Source of the DNA: Candidatus Pelagibacter sp.
Lineage (GTDB): Bacteria > Pseudomonadota > Alphaproteobacteria > Pelagibacterales > Pelagibacteraceae
DNA: 6,446 nucleotides
Assembly (NCBI GenBank): GCA_028139285.1
Contig: JAOINI010000019.1
Location: 1-6,446, forward strand
Direction: 5' to 3'
Every line of letters starts with the position of its first letter. Positions within the stretch are counted from its first letter, which is position 1. Below the pieces are notes generated by a model that was given only the letters and a program-made list of their open reading frames with translations, was not told the DNA's origin and did no database searches. Shown one piece after another: positions 6,070-6,446 of the stretch. Made by a program: the position numbers and the translations under genes.

Positions 6070-6446
6070 TTTCTAAAATTTTTTTCATAGCTTTTAAAGA
6101 CATTATATAACCCTCAGACCCAAAACCACAAATAATACCACTAGCAACTTTACTAATTAAGGATTTATGCCTGAACTCTTCTCTATTATAAATGTTGCTT
6201 ATATGCAATTCAATAATTGGAATTCTTAATACTTTTAAAGCATCATGAATAGCTACAGATGTGTGAGTATAACCTCCAGCGTTAATAACTATACCATCTT
6301 GATCATTTCTTGAATTTTGTATTTTAGTAATTAGTTCACCCTCAATATTTGATTGAAATAAAGAAAGTTTAATATTATTTTTGCTGGCAAAATCTTTACA
6401 ATTTTTCTCAATTTCTTTTAAAGTAAGACTTCCATATTCTTTTTTT
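6056..6446 (-). CDS. aroQ: Type II 3-dehydroquinate dehydratase, lacking only its N-terminus (outside window)
   Basis: A frame enters from the right edge and stops at TAA 6058-6056, giving 129 residues, nearly the whole of a family usually about 145-150 long. It starts KKEYGSLTLKEIEKNCKDFA. Type II landmarks are LFQSNIEGELI (29-39 of the fragment), the substrate-binding INAGGYTHTS (54-63), ELHISNIYNREEFRHKS (79-95) with the catalytic-region histidine and REEFRH, and SGIICGFGSEGY (102-113). The early catalytic tyrosine/arginine loop should lie in the missing part. The enzyme converts 3-dehydroquinate to 3-dehydroshikimate in the cytoplasmic shikimate pathway. Its last codons overlap the accB start by 14 bases in another frame, so accB translation probably depends on ribosomes finishing aroQ. 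The operon promoter must lie beyond the window. Confidence 0.95.
   Translation of the reverse strand, partial: KKEYGSLTLKEIEKNCKDFASKNNIKLSLFQSNIEGELITKIQNSRNDQDGIVINAGGYTHTSVAIHDALKVLRIPIIELHISNIYNREEFRHKSLISKVASGIICGFGSEGYIMSLKAMKKILENENR

Overview
This very AT-rich, tightly packed window looks like chromosomal core DNA from a streamlined alphaproteobacterium, most likely of the SAR11/Pelagibacterales type. The reasons are the base composition, A/T-ending codons, near-absence of intergenic space, genes overlapping by 4-17 bases, and a set of alphaproteobacterial hallmark genes: an Hda-type DnaA paralogue, an NDUFA12-family complex I subunit next to a DUF2155 protein, and aroQ-accB-accC. The assignment is inferred from gene content. 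No rRNA, tRNA, mobile element, CRISPR array or phage gene was seen.

Layout. (1) Positions 2-2564, plus strand: the tail of an uncharacterised protein, then hda, then aspS, linked by two ATGA stop/start overlaps, so probably one translationally coupled operon. (2) Positions 2561-3367, minus strand: a stand-alone 268-residue protein whose second half matches the C-terminal TSCPD-type region of alphaproteobacterial B12-dependent ribonucleotide reductase (NrdJ), without the catalytic barrel. It meets aspS tail to tail with a 4-base overlap inside a 9-bp A/T-tract hairpin. (3) Positions 3368-3467: the only real intergenic region, about 100 bases between divergent genes, with a promoter candidate for each direction and a perfect 8+8 inverted repeat. 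(4) Positions 3468-4302, plus strand: NDUFA12-like protein and a secreted DUF2155 protein, overlapping by 17 bases. (5) Positions 4299-6446, minus strand: aroQ (start outside the window), accB and accC, in that order of transcription, meeting the DUF2155 gene tail to tail with another 4-base overlap and hairpin.

How the genes work together: Hda restrains DnaA after initiation, and AspRS charges tRNA. AccB and AccC form the biotin carboxylase half of acetyl-CoA carboxylase; the carboxyltransferase subunits are not in the window. AroQ makes 3-dehydroshikimate. NDUFA12 belongs to complex I assembly, and DUF2155 is an exported protein of unknown role. The window is mostly ordinary housekeeping. 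I see no defence or mobile system. The least explained gene is the free-standing NrdJ-tail protein, and the most distinctive architecture is the pair of convergent gene ends that pack both stop codons into hairpins.
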